Source of the DNA: Symsagittifera roscoffensis
Taxonomy: Eukaryota; Xenacoelomorpha; Acoela; Convolutidae
Assembly (NCBI RefSeq): GCF_963678635.1
Contig: NC_087068.1
Span: forward strand, 37,643,436-37,707,435
Length of the DNA stretch: 64,000 nucleotides
Direction: 5' to 3'
The notes beneath the pieces were generated by a model. It worked only from the letters and a program-made list of their open reading frames with translations, did no database searches and was not told where the DNA came from. The position numbers and the translations under genes were made by a program. Positions 24,658 through 34,480 of the stretch are shown here, in pieces. Position 1 is the stretch's first letter. Each line of letters opens with the position of its first letter.

Positions 24658-27600
24658 TCAATGTTCCATTTCCTCCTCCTGCGATGCTGACTCCGCACTT
24701 TCGGTTTCCGTGTCTTGTAGCACATCGTTGACTATCCTGACGCTGTTGGAAGCCGTCCTCCAACACTTCTGCTCTTCTACCCTCTGTTTACAGCAAGGTA
24801 GGGGATCCACGTTGGATTCTCTATTTCTACAGAAGCTGTTGTGGAGACACAACGTCACGTTTCTCTCCACTTCTTCTTTCAGCATTTCTGCTTTCTCGTT
24901 TCCACTACGCTCACTCGTTCTGGAAATTCTTTTCACAGCGGTGGTCACTGCATTCCGATGAGTCACGAAAGCTCGCTTGAAAGCTCCTGCCCCAAAGTCC
25001 AGCTGATATTCACTGTACACTCTGCCATGCTTCGACATATGCTTTTTCGCATACTCGTACAACCACGCAGTCATGTTAGCTCTGAACCATGGCATCAATC
25101 GTTTTCTTGCCCATATCTTTTTCACTTCCATCGGAATGTTTAGAACTTTGCACATTGTCTCAAAAAGATCTAAATCTTTTAGACAATCTAATTTCCGCAA
25201 TTGTTCTCTCGTTGGTGCCTCCTGTCTATTATTTTCTCTAACATGAGCTTCCAGCCATCGTATCGCCATCATAACTCCCACTATCACTATTGTTACGGGC
25301 TGTGATGAATCTGGTAAACCCATGGAGAGCAGCTCTCCAGAGTCCCAAATCAACATCAGATTACTACGCTTGGGATACCACCAGGTCTGCAGCAAGCAGT
25401 GGCAAGGAAACTCATCATGCGTCAACATGATGCTCCTCCAATTACGTTTTCCCGAAGCTTCCAGCAATGGTTCCACTTCCATCATCACTCGGTGGATTTC
25501 ATCATTCTCATCTACTGCATTGTAATCTGTGACAGTTGATCCTCTCTGTTTCTGTTTCTCAAAGTCACTGAAGTTCCCGCTCACATATCCCATGAACTTC
25601 TTTCCCAATATTGACTCCAACTCTTCTTTCGTTCTCTCTGGAACTGCTGAGAACACCTTACATAGTAACTCGTAAGACTTTTCAGACATTCTCGCCAATC
25701 TCACACACTTCGGCACTGAGAAGGCTTGATCCACAATCGTTCTTGTACTCTTTACGTCCACAGCTACGAAATGTACAGGATATCTGCTCTTGCACATTGG
25801 AGCCAACGTTGAGCCCACCAAGTATCGTGCTCCTGATGGTCTACAATAAGTTTCGCTGTGTCTGATGTTCATCTCTGTTTCGATTGCTTCCCTCCATTTT
25901 CCTATATACTTCTGCTCAGTCTGCAGAACTCCTGGGAATACTTCTACGCTGACGGCTGTGACCATCTCATGTTTCTGTTCTAGATTCAATAGTGACTCTA
26001 AAGAACCAAACATGCTGTAGAATCCTAGTGCAGTCACTAGATTCACATCGGTTCCTCCATGGCAATCTGCTATCAGTTCCGTTTCCGTTCTTGCTTTCAT
26101 CACTACATTTCCAAACAATACTGTCAACTGCTTGTGTTGTTTCTCCAGGGTTTTCACACAGTCTAGACTTCCACAAACGTGACCCTCTAGTCCACAGACT
26201 TCCGCCAGACAGCTACCAGGTTTGACCCAGTCTTCTGGTCCCCAGCCAGGCAACTCCACTTTATCTTCTCCGTTGCTCTTAGAGGCTGTTATCATCACAT
26301 TATATATGATGTTGAGGTCACGCAGGTTACAGTCTGCATTCAGTTCCCTCTGTATGTCTTGTGTCGCCCGTAATATTGAGTCAGCGTTGGGACTAGGACA
26401 CCATGATGGCTTCATCAATTCCCACACTGCCATCAAGCTCGTTCTCAGTAATTCATCTGAGAATCCCAACCCAAATTCCACTCTCTTGTCGGATTTTGGT
26501 ACTGAAGGTGCAGTCACCTCTTCCTCCAAGACCAGTCCCAATTTGGCCTGTGGATTGTTAACGCTCTTGATCGTTACAATTCTGGACGTCCAAAACCTTA
26601 GTAACACCGCCTGCTCATAATCAAAGAAGCAATCACGTATGTCTTCACTCAGGAAAGGATTGTACGCTATCCCTATGATTCCAGATACGTAGCTATATGA
26701 CTTCTTCTTGATCGTTCCACAGTATTCACTGGATTTCGGCAATGCTCCCATAGATTCTTTAGTGAGTCTCAGCTCCTTGTTTGAGAATCTCCTGATCTCA
26801 TCTATCTTTTTCATGGGTTCCAGTTCTTCAGGTTCTTTCATGTTCACCCTCATCGGTTTACTTTGCTGCATGTCCAGCAATGCCAGCAAGAACAAGGCTT
26901 TCGTTCCTTCATCGCCTTCCCTCAACATTCTAACACAACTGTTTAATGCAGGTACTGAAATCTGCTCTATCAGGAATCGAATGAAACAGAGAGCGTCTCT
27001 CCGCTTTGCACACGCTACTGCTGCTCCCTCCTGGACTATCAGATCCCTCAGATTCGTCATAAGGAAAACTTTTTCCTCCTTTGATCTCTTCCTTTCTTCT
27101 GAATCATATTCTTCGCGAGTCAGTCCCATCATGCACCAGGCGAACCTGAGTTGCAACTCTGTCCTTACGTAAGGTACTGCCACGAGAGCATGTATCCTTG
27201 GCGTAGTCCCCATTTCTTCTTCGAAATACCTCAACACTACTGCTTTCCATGGAAGGCTCACCAACTGCTCGATCGTCTCCGCCTGTACGTCAGACGACGC
27301 CAAAGTTCCGTACGCCTTCTGCTTGAGGGTGGTGCCTTGCAACATTGTTTCCAGATAACCCTCCATGGCTTTTTCTTCTTCCAGGGCCATTACATACCCT
27401 CTAGCCGAGTTCCGATATTCCAACATCTCCATGTATCCACCGGTGGGTTCATCTATCGACACTGTCTCCGACACTGTTAGTCGGTTGTATTCCACTGATG
27501 TCAGTTGTCCTGCAACACTTCCTTTTCCATGATTCATGGGAGATGGTTTGAAGTCTCTCATTTTACTCTCTCCACATTGACTGAGTATTTCCATTTCTAA

Positions 27601-30600
27601 AGTCGCTCCAGTCAGAGTGCGGTCACTCTTTTTGGATTTATAACCGGTTGACTTTATCCCTGCCATGAGAATGGGTGGCACCATCGCTATATCAGTTAAT
27701 ATTCTATCTGTGCCGGACAATTGATAATCACCCTGCCCCAAATCCATAACTTCTTCGACTCGCTTCCTTTTCGCTGAGTTACCAAATTTCATCGATATTT
27801 CTGAATCCACTTTCGTCTTTCCAATTCTCCTCGGCATCACTCTGCTGCGTAACTTCATTTTCATCGCATTGATTTTATCAATCACCATTTTTGATCGCAT
27901 CGTTCCTCTCCTGGTCCTTGACAGGTACACCACCTCTCCTTCATTGTCCTGCGGTGTCATCTTGATGGGAGAATTCGCTTCACTCTCATCAGTGGCTGAG
28001 TCGATCAATAACTCACTCAGTCTCCCTTCACACTCATCAAGCTTGTCAAGTACTTCTCTCATCAAGGGTTGATTGAGACCTGTTTTGAGAATGGACTGGG
28101 TCCCATAGCTCTGAATCACAGTCCAGACTTCTTCCATGAACGCCACTCTGTCCAGCTTACATCCCGTCCTACTCTCGTGGTCTCGGTGATGTACTTCCCA
28201 CTCTTCTTCGGGCAGCGTTCCCAAGAAAGGTACTCTGGCTGAGGCCTCTATTCTTCTCCTCCGAGGTGATTCCATGAGGATTCTCTGGTCGTTATTTCTT
28301 GAATTGCCAGGAGAGCTGCTCTCCGGCAAATTCCGTTTCATTTCCTCAAAGGCTGATGGAGGTTCCAGTGTAGAGATGCCTTCATCCGCTGGCTCAGTCG
28401 TTTCCAACGTGTCTGCATTATTTTCAAGATCACTGAAGATATTGAAATCCAGGCTGGATGTTCCTCCTGTCGATGCCCTGTCATCTTCCCCACCAGCTTG
28501 ATCTTGTTGCATGGGTTCTTCCGTCTGACGGCTTCCATCCTGTCCGTCATCTCCTTCTGATTTATCCTTATTCGAGCTCGATGGTCCTTGTTCGTCATTG
28601 TCGGCTTCTTCCTGGAATCTCGGTATGAGCAATGTACCGGCCGATTTATCTTCCTCTTCTCCATGGACCACTTTGACTTCTTCGCAGCCGAAGGGTGCTA
28701 GGAAAATTCTCGTCTGCAATACTCCCGCAACTTTCATCTCTTTTCTCACACTGGTCAGGATTACTGAGGCTTCAGGCAATTCAGTCCTGCCTCTCATCCT
28801 CATTGGAGCTAAGCCTAGTCCCCTCCATTCCTCATCAAATCCTTCAGGCTTGGGAGTAGCAGTATTGCTTATTCGCCTTCTCGTCGCTTGATCCGTGTAC
28901 GCAAGTCGTGTGTACTGTAACACGGCGGCATTTCTCCCCACGAAATATGGATCCATCGTCACCGAGAAATTCCCTACTCTCCTTTCATTGGTTTCGAATG
29001 CTCTCAACCTAGGAGTTTGTACTACGGAGACTGCTCCGAGCAACATCCTTCTTATCAGAGGGAATTCAGGGATTGCTTCGGGTAGCTTCTTGTAATCGCC
29101 CCAGTCCTTCGTCTCTTCTCTCACCTTGTGATACGCTGCTGTGAGACGAGGCACTCTGGTCATTTCACCATTCATTTTGTCATAGGGCCTCAGATTCCAA
29201 AGCTTTGGAAACACCTCGATGTGCCCTCTTTCTACTTCTCCCATGCGGTCACAGAAGTGATCGTCAAAATTGATGACTGTCATCTCTGGCTCCGATATTT
29301 TCGCAAATAACAGATCTTCACTCATGAGCTCTCGCAATGCGTGCTGCTCGCACCAGTTCAGTGTACTACCGTCCACTGCCGATATGAGGTTCAGGTGCAA
29401 CACCGACCTCCTATATGCTTCCACTTTAACGTCAGGGAACGCAAAGGTGACTGCTGGTCCATAGATCACTGTCACGAACTCCGTGACTCCTCTGATCAGC
29501 GCCAAGGGATCGATTCTCATAGCTAAGCTCAAATCTGTTAACAGCGGCATGCCTCCAACATGTCGTCTAACATCTTCCTCTCTTTCAATTGTCTCGTCTT
29601 CTCCAGTTCCAAAGCGATTTTGCTGCAAGAGATACTGGATAAGAGTGTGTCTCAGGTCTCTTATTTTGTTCCACGAGTCCGTGGATTTCTTCATATCCAG
29701 ATTCCTCACTCTCTCTTTCATCTGCTCTGGACAACGTGCCAGTTTCATCAGTCCTCCCAAGTTTCCGTGGGTTATTGCGATCAATGTCAGAAGTCCATCT
29801 AGTCGCAGGTTCTGTATTCCATCCGTAAGCAGTATCACTGGTCCTTTCACGAAATTCTCCGCTCCAAATGTCACGAACAAGGCTATTAATTCCACTATCG
29901 ATACTTTCACTACCGCTTGGAGGAATTCCTTTATCAAGTAGTGCGAGACTTTCGGGTAGACTTTTGCCAAGAAGGACGCCGTCCATCCGGCTCCCAACCC
30001 TTCTAGCATGCTGTCTGTCCTTTCAAATCCCTCCTGTCCTTTCACTTCCTGGGTCCAGAAGGTTTCCAGAGTAATCTGACACATTCTGTTCACGAACTCA
30101 GCTGTCTTTTCTCCGGCATTTTCCGCCAGGTTCACCTCCTTCAACAAGTAGGCGTGTATCCTAGTGATCATTACTGGGCCTTGCTGAAAAGCATCTGCAC
30201 CCAATGCCGCTACTCTCGGATTCAGGTGTAGCCACTGGTTTGCTTCCGGCTTGGTTCTCAGCACCATCGCTTCCAGATGAGCTCTCGTCTCCAGTGAATT
30301 CTTTCTTCTCGTGTCTTCACTCGCCACTTCCATTGCTCGGAACCACAAGTCGTTGGACATTGCCGTGATCACTCGATGGTCGTCATCTATTCCTGGTTTC
30401 AGTTTGAGTTGCCGACTGAAGTTGGACAGTTCCAACCCCAGCACCTCGTCCAACACTAACATGTGTAGCGCGTGGTCCTTGAACCCTCTCATCGCGTTTG
30501 AGATATCTGACCATACCGCAGGCAGTTCAGCCTTAAGTGGCCTCAGGTTCTCCATTTCTATCATGCGATTCGGGGCTGATATGATCACATCATATTTCCC

Positions 30601-33600
30601 TTCCGAAAGTAAGGCTACCATTGCATACACAAATTTCAGTCCATCCGGGAGATGTGCATATCCCGGAGACAACGCAAATACTACCTTCAACGTCACTTTA
30701 TTGAATGATCCCTCCTTCGTCGCATCCACCACTTCACCCATCGACTCCAGGATGTCTTTTATCGCTGGCCATACTGCGTTTTCTGCTGTTGCAGGATCTC
30801 TGATCCTGCTCAGAAAACCTCTACTATGTAGATGGTCATTGATACCAGCAAACACAATCGTTATCGGGTTCATTTCTGTCTGTCTTTGTACCCCTATAGC
30901 CAATGACACTGATTGCAATAGGTCTAGGTCAACTGCGGCCAGCATTATGACGTCCGGCCAAAACAAAGACTTAGAGGTGTACACGAACTCTGAATTCGCT
31001 ACTACCATGATTTTGGCCTTTCTCATCTCTGCTTTGTCGTAGGCGGCGAAGATGGTCTCATCTTTCTTTATCGCTGTCAATCCGCCATATCTCTGGGCAT
31101 CACCATCTTGGTTCGCTAGTTTTGGGTACACTCTCTCCTTCACATGACCAGGTGGTGTCGTCAGTTGCCTGAATATCTTCACGTGTTGTCCAATCGGCGC
31201 TCTCGCCGTCAGGAATCTTCCTGGCCTTTCTTCACGATTCCTCTCATCATGGTTCAATCTCACATCTTGCAACGGTCTTGCATTCACAGGTCCTATTGTG
31301 TTGTTGGAAGGCAGTCCCTCCAAGTCGGCAAATCTCAAGGCCGTCGTGGAGCTGAAATTTATGCTAGCGGCTATCAACCAGTCTACGCCGGTTATCGAGT
31401 ACAATCTGCTGACAGATAGCGTCGCTCCATTCAGCATCCTCCTTGCATCTTCGATGAAGCTCACTCTCTGTAGGTCCAGCTTCATTAGTTCTTCTTTGTA
31501 TATATGCCAAGGAGACGGTATGGATCGCGACCACATCAATGAACCTCTGCTCGGTCTCATCTCTCGACTGGTACTCGTCGTCTCCGATCTAGTGTCCGAT
31601 CTGGATGTGCCTGCTACTTCCTCGATTGGTTGGTTGACAGGTCCTATCCTTTTCCTAGGATGAATTGTCCTCCTCATCGGTGCTTCTCCCAACCGATCTT
31701 GTACGTCTGTTCTTCGACCTGGTTCACCGGAGCTTTGTTGCCGGTAATTTGTGACGGCTGGGACCGTACCCAAGCGGGTTTCCAGGTTAGGAGGTACAAA
31801 GGTGGTGATCACCGTATCACTCACCGTTCCCTCTTCCTTCAGTACTCCTGTGTCAAAGAGTTCTGCTTCCAGCTCATCCAACCGTTCTTGGAAGACTCGA
31901 TTCAACCAAGCTTGTCCTTCGACACTGTCGAAGTGGATGCCATCTGTGGTCAGTCTGGCTTGATCCATGGCTCTCAATTCATGTTCAATGTCCATGAGGA
32001 TCATTCTTCCGGCATTTCGATTTGCTAGGTTTCTCAAGATGTTGTTCCATCTCATGACTCCCTCGTTGTGCCTTCTTCCTGATGCTGTCAGGCTTCTTGC
32101 GTTCATTGGCACCGTGCAAACGGTCAGTACCGCGCAACTGAACTTCTGCCAGAGAGTAGTGAACAAACACACCATCATTGATTCCCACAGGGCTTCCTGC
32201 TCATCTGATCCTCTGGAAATATCATTCGTCCCAACTAAGATCATCACATTGGGTATCTTCCCTGGATTCATCAGCTCCACCATGCGATATAATTGGGCAA
32301 TCGTCGCGCCTCCAAAGGCCATCACCGTGGTGACCCATGAGGTCCTCAAATTCGACAGCACTCTGACTAAGCTGTCTCCCAATATCAGGTGAGATGTCCC
32401 GAGTGGTGGTTGCTGCAGGTTCACAGCTGGGCTCCAGGTAGCTCGATTGAAGCAGGCTCTCGGATCTGTCTCCGGAACTCCCCTGAAATTATACTTCAAT
32501 TGATTATTCTTCTGCACGTCTATTACACGAGATACTTTCTTCGCTGGCATCTTCCTTACTTTCCTCTCTGGGATTTTCGAGCTCCCCATGAGTGGTGTCA
32601 CGTTACTTATCCCTTGTCTGATTACTGTCTGGGAGAGTTGTACTCTGCCCGTATCGTCAATCGTTCCATAGGGTGCAGTCACCCCGGAACCTGGTGCATT
32701 CTTGTTAGCGACCAATCGTCCAGCTGTCTCTATCAGTTTTCTCACTGTCTGTTCTACGACGGGATCACCCAAGGTGTCACTAGGATCCGGGGTTGTTACT
32801 CGGTTCGTCTCTGCTGGAAGCCGTGTCTCCGTTGTTTGACTCATTTCTCGAGGTGTCAAGAGCTCCATCGGGGACTGCCCACGAGGAATATCCCTTGCAG
32901 GTATCACTTTCTCAATGGACGTCGTCAACGCCACCTGCTCCGATCGCTCTTTGTATTCCTGCCTTAAGCGTTCGATCTCTTGAACCTGCTTTTTGTTGCA
33001 GTCTTCAAACAACTTTCTCCACATGTCCCGGTCTTCCTCCATCGCCAGCATGGTCTTCGTCATATCGTCTAACTCCTTCTTCGTACTTCTCAACTGACCG
33101 TTCATCTCGTCCAGATCTTGTATGGTTTGGTTCGTCTGAACCTTCTGTGTTACTTTCGCCCCTTTTGGTGGCACAGCTGCTCTCAGTGGTGAACCAGACG
33201 AGGTCGCCTCGCTGTTTATCTCCCGATGCATTCTCGTCAGCCCAGGTTTAGGCTTAGAGGCCATTGGCATCTCACCTGGTTGGTAAGTCTTAGAACTTCC
33301 CAACCCAGGCTCATTCGCCAAGTCACTCCCTGAGAGAGCCCCGTTTCTCCACCTCATCACTCTCATGTTCGGGCGGTCTAGTACTCCTCTTTCTCCATAT
33401 GCTGCCATCAACAGGACTTCCGTGGGGCGGTCCCCACGGTTGTCGTGCCCCAAGATGTTGATCAGGGCGGTCAGCAACATGACCACCTCTGGGTCCTCCA
33501 GAGCGAAGTCTCGTTCGATCAGCCGACGATAGATCGCATCTACCATCGGTCCTACATATGCCTCTGCCAGGTCCATCAATTCATCCAGGTTGAAATTGTC

Positions 33601-33603
33601 CAT
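24658..33603 (-). CDS. ORF2: giant protein with SGNH hydrolase domain (about 2981 aa)
   Basis: Starts at the ATG at 33601-33603; the frame is open five codons further upstream but without an ATG. Residues about 155-235 are a charged, probably coiled-coil segment. Residues about 402-580 are an SGNH/GDSL hydrolase: LILGDSLVRVL (nucleophile Ser about 411), VGTNDIS (Asn about 460) and DGIHFD (Asp 554, His 557). Members of this superfamily are esterases, lipases or acetylhydrolases. Residues about 860-1000 may be a degenerate second SGNH-like unit. Residues about 1640-1780 are acidic, low-complexity and probably disordered. The rest is mostly helical-looking without recognised domains; the C terminus has several Cys (near residues 2925-2950). 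No signal peptide, furin site or clear membrane anchor is visible, so it is not an evident envelope protein despite lying downstream of pol. Expression probably needs a spliced or separate message. Confidence 0.85.
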   Translation of the reverse strand: MDNFNLDELMDLAEAYVGPMVDAIYRRLIERDFALEDPEVVMLLTALINILGHDNRGDRPTEVLLMAAYGERGVLDRPNMRVMRWRNGALSGSDLANEPGLGSSKTYQPGEMPMASKPKPGLTRMHREINSEATSSGSPLRAAVPPKGAKVTQKVQTNQTIQDLDEMNGQLRSTKKELDDMTKTMLAMEEDRDMWRKLFEDCNKKQVQEIERLRQEYKERSEQVALTTSIEKVIPARDIPRGQSPMELLTPREMSQTTETRLPAETNRVTTPDPSDTLGDPVVEQTVRKLIETAGRLVANKNAPGSGVTAPYGTIDDTGRVQLSQTVIRQGISNVTPLMGSSKIPERKVRKMPAKKVSRVIDVQKNNQLKYNFRGVPETDPRACFNRATWSPAVNLQQPPLGTSHLILGDSLVRVLSNLRTSWVTTVMAFGGATIAQLYRMVELMNPGKIPNVMILVGTNDISRGSDEQEALWESMMVCLFTTLWQKFSCAVLTVCTVPMNARSLTASGRRHNEGVMRWNNILRNLANRNAGRMILMDIEHELRAMDQARLTTDGIHFDSVEGQAWLNRVFQERLDELEAELFDTGVLKEEGTVSDTVITTFVPPNLETRLGTVPAVTNYRQQSSGEPGRRTDVQDRLGEAPMRRTIHPRKRIGPVNQPIEEVAGTSRSDTRSETTSTSREMRPSRGSLMWSRSIPSPWHIYKEELMKLDLQRVSFIEDARRMLNGATLSVSRLYSITGVDWLIAASINFSSTTALRFADLEGLPSNNTIGPVNARPLQDVRLNHDERNREERPGRFLTARAPIGQHVKIFRQLTTPPGHVKERVYPKLANQDGDAQRYGGLTAIKKDETIFAAYDKAEMRKAKIMVVANSEFVYTSKSLFWPDVIMLAAVDLDLLQSVSLAIGVQRQTEMNPITIVFAGINDHLHSRGFLSRIRDPATAENAVWPAIKDILESMGEVVDATKEGSFNKVTLKVVFALSPGYAHLPDGLKFVYAMVALLSEGKYDVIISAPNRMIEMENLRPLKAELPAVWSDISNAMRGFKDHALHMLVLDEVLGLELSNFSRQLKLKPGIDDDHRVITAMSNDLWFRAMEVASEDTRRKNSLETRAHLEAMVLRTKPEANQWLHLNPRVAALGADAFQQGPVMITRIHAYLLKEVNLAENAGEKTAEFVNRMCQITLETFWTQEVKGQEGFERTDSMLEGLGAGWTASFLAKVYPKVSHYLIKEFLQAVVKVSIVELIALFVTFGAENFVKGPVILLTDGIQNLRLDGLLTLIAITHGNLGGLMKLARCPEQMKERVRNLDMKKSTDSWNKIRDLRHTLIQYLLQQNRFGTGEDETIEREEDVRRHVGGMPLLTDLSLAMRIDPLALIRGVTEFVTVIYGPAVTFAFPDVKVEAYRRSVLHLNLISAVDGSTLNWCEQHALRELMSEDLLFAKISEPEMTVINFDDHFCDRMGEVERGHIEVFPKLWNLRPYDKMNGEMTRVPRLTAAYHKVREETKDWGDYKKLPEAIPEFPLIRRMLLGAVSVVQTPRLRAFETNERRVGNFSVTMDPYFVGRNAAVLQYTRLAYTDQATRRRISNTATPKPEGFDEEWRGLGLAPMRMRGRTELPEASVILTSVRKEMKVAGVLQTRIFLAPFGCEEVKVVHGEEEDKSAGTLLIPRFQEEADNDEQGPSSSNKDKSEGDDGQDGSRQTEEPMQQDQAGGEDDRASTGGTSSLDFNIFSDLENNADTLETTEPADEGISTLEPPSAFEEMKRNLPESSSPGNSRNNDQRILMESPRRRRIEASARVPFLGTLPEEEWEVHHRDHESRTGCKLDRVAFMEEVWTVIQSYGTQSILKTGLNQPLMREVLDKLDECEGRLSELLIDSATDESEANSPIKMTPQDNEGEVVYLSRTRRGTMRSKMVIDKINAMKMKLRSRVMPRRIGKTKVDSEISMKFGNSAKRKRVEEVMDLGQGDYQLSGTDRILTDIAMVPPILMAGIKSTGYKSKKSDRTLTGATLEMEILSQCGESKMRDFKPSPMNHGKGSVAGQLTSVEYNRLTVSETVSIDEPTGGYMEMLEYRNSARGYVMALEEEKAMEGYLETMLQGTTLKQKAYGTLASSDVQAETIEQLVSLPWKAVVLRYFEEEMGTTPRIHALVAVPYVRTELQLRFAWCMMGLTREEYDSEERKRSKEEKVFLMTNLRDLIVQEGAAVACAKRRDALCFIRFLIEQISVPALNSCVRMLREGDEGTKALFLLALLDMQQSKPMRVNMKEPEELEPMKKIDEIRRFSNKELRLTKESMGALPKSSEYCGTIKKKSYSYVSGIIGIAYNPFLSEDIRDCFFDYEQAVLLRFWTSRIVTIKSVNNPQAKLGLVLEEEVTAPSVPKSDKRVEFGLGFSDELLRTSLMAVWELMKPSWCPSPNADSILRATQDIQRELNADCNLRDLNIIYNVMITASKSNGEDKVELPGWGPEDWVKPGSCLAEVCGLEGHVCGSLDCVKTLEKQHKQLTVLFGNVVMKARTETELIADCHGGTDVNLVTALGFYSMFGSLESLLNLEQKHEMVTAVSVEVFPGVLQTEQKYIGKWREAIETEMNIRHSETYCRPSGARYLVGSTLAPMCKSRYPVHFVAVDVKSTRTIVDQAFSVPKCVRLARMSEKSYELLCKVFSAVPERTKEELESILGKKFMGYVSGNFSDFEKQKQRGSTVTDYNAVDENDEIHRVMMEVEPLLEASGKRNWRSIMLTHDEFPCHCLLQTWWYPKRSNLMLIWDSGELLSMGLPDSSQPVTIVIVGVMMAIRWLEAHVRENNRQEAPTREQLRKLDCLKDLDLFETMCKVLNIPMEVKKIWARKRLMPWFRANMTAWLYEYAKKHMSKHGRVYSEYQLDFGAGAFKRAFVTHRNAVTTAVKRISRTSERSGNEKAEMLKEEVERNVTLCLHNSFCRNRESNVDPLPCCKQRVEEQKCWRTASNSVRIVNDVLQDTETESAESASQEEEMEH

Positions 33604-34021
33604 ACTGTTCTTTTCCAAGTTTAATTTGATTCGATTTCGGTTTGATAATTTGACTCAAGTGAGTAATTTAAATGATCAATCAGGATCTAGAAAAGAAATC
33701 ACGAATGTCACACTTGTCAATTTCACCTTAACATACATCGTTAAAATTTGCTTAAAGACAGTTCAGATAAAAGGATATTTATCCTAAAATTTATTAAAAT
33801 CAATTGGTTTCTAAATTTTTGGGATTCGACCTAAGATTGGACAGTCCAAACTTTGGATCTATTCCCAAGATCGTCATCTAGTTGTTCATGGTCACTAACC
33901 CCTACTTACCCATGATCTTAATAACCTAACACATAACATTACATTACATAACACAACATAACACACACATCACACATTACATGTAACTTGGTCCCCGGCC
34001 CAACACCCTCTCGCTCATCAC
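33604..34021 (-). other. spacer between Gag-Pol and ORF2 with candidate 3' splice site
   Basis: A 418-bp AT-rich gap. On the minus strand TTTCTTTTCTAG (33687-33698) is a good pyrimidine-rich 3' splice site 83 nt upstream of the ORF2 start codon; a weaker AAATTTTAG lies near 33784. This would suit production of an ORF2 message by splicing from the leader. The plus strand has a short CACA/TTACA-rich stretch at 33930-33980. Confidence 0.4.
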
Positions 34022-34480
34022 TCAGCCTATACTTAAGTAATATTTCTTATGTAGATACACTTGTATGTTCGTATCAGAGAATATCACGTGTACAAGCGCG
34101 TACAATTCCCGAGGATGCAGTCTTCCTCTATTTGGATCGTACACTGGAAGCGAAAGCTCCTTCACGTCCATTTCCACAAGGAAGTCCCTCAGCCTCGTCA
34201 AAGACAAGACTAGGTTTTCTGGGTCCACGTGCTGCTTCTCTGTCGCCCTCATTACCAAGAAGCATAAGTACTTTCCCGGTATCTGCGACACCGCCGGGGG
34301 TAAGGCTGCTACGCCCCCTATCCCTGGTCTTTGCTTCCAAAGGAATTCCACGTTTTTGTATTCCCTCTTAAAATCTGCCGCTAGCGCCGTCCTAAAACTC
34401 ATGTCTGCGGTGATTGCTATCGCACATGTTCTGTTTGTGAGTATGAAATCACTATCTGTTAGTACTATGTTACTTGAATA
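34022..34480 (-). other. macro-domain-like C-terminal region of Gag-Pol
   Basis: Residues about 3050-3201. The layout fits the OARD1/TARG1-like branch of macro domains: a short strand with CAIAITADMSFRTAL, an Ala-rich helix with ADFKREYKNVEFLW, GIGGVAAL, a strand with KYLCFLVMRATEK, a long helix (LSLTRLRDFLVEMDVKEL), a strand with LSLPVYD and a final helix-strand (VHVIFSDTNIQVYLHKK). The glycine-rich loops are poor (SFRTA where GxG would be usual), so ligand binding is uncertain. Macro domains bind or remove ADP-ribose. Confidence 0.55.

Noticed and set aside
24658-33603. ORF2 as a retroviral-type envelope protein
   Set aside because: Its position fits, but no signal peptide, furin-like site, fusion peptide or C-terminal membrane anchor was visible, while an SGNH hydrolase domain is clear.
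33604-34021. Programmed frameshift joining Gag-Pol to ORF2
   Set aside because: The frames are separated by 418 bp containing stops, so recoding cannot join them; a separate or spliced message is more likely.
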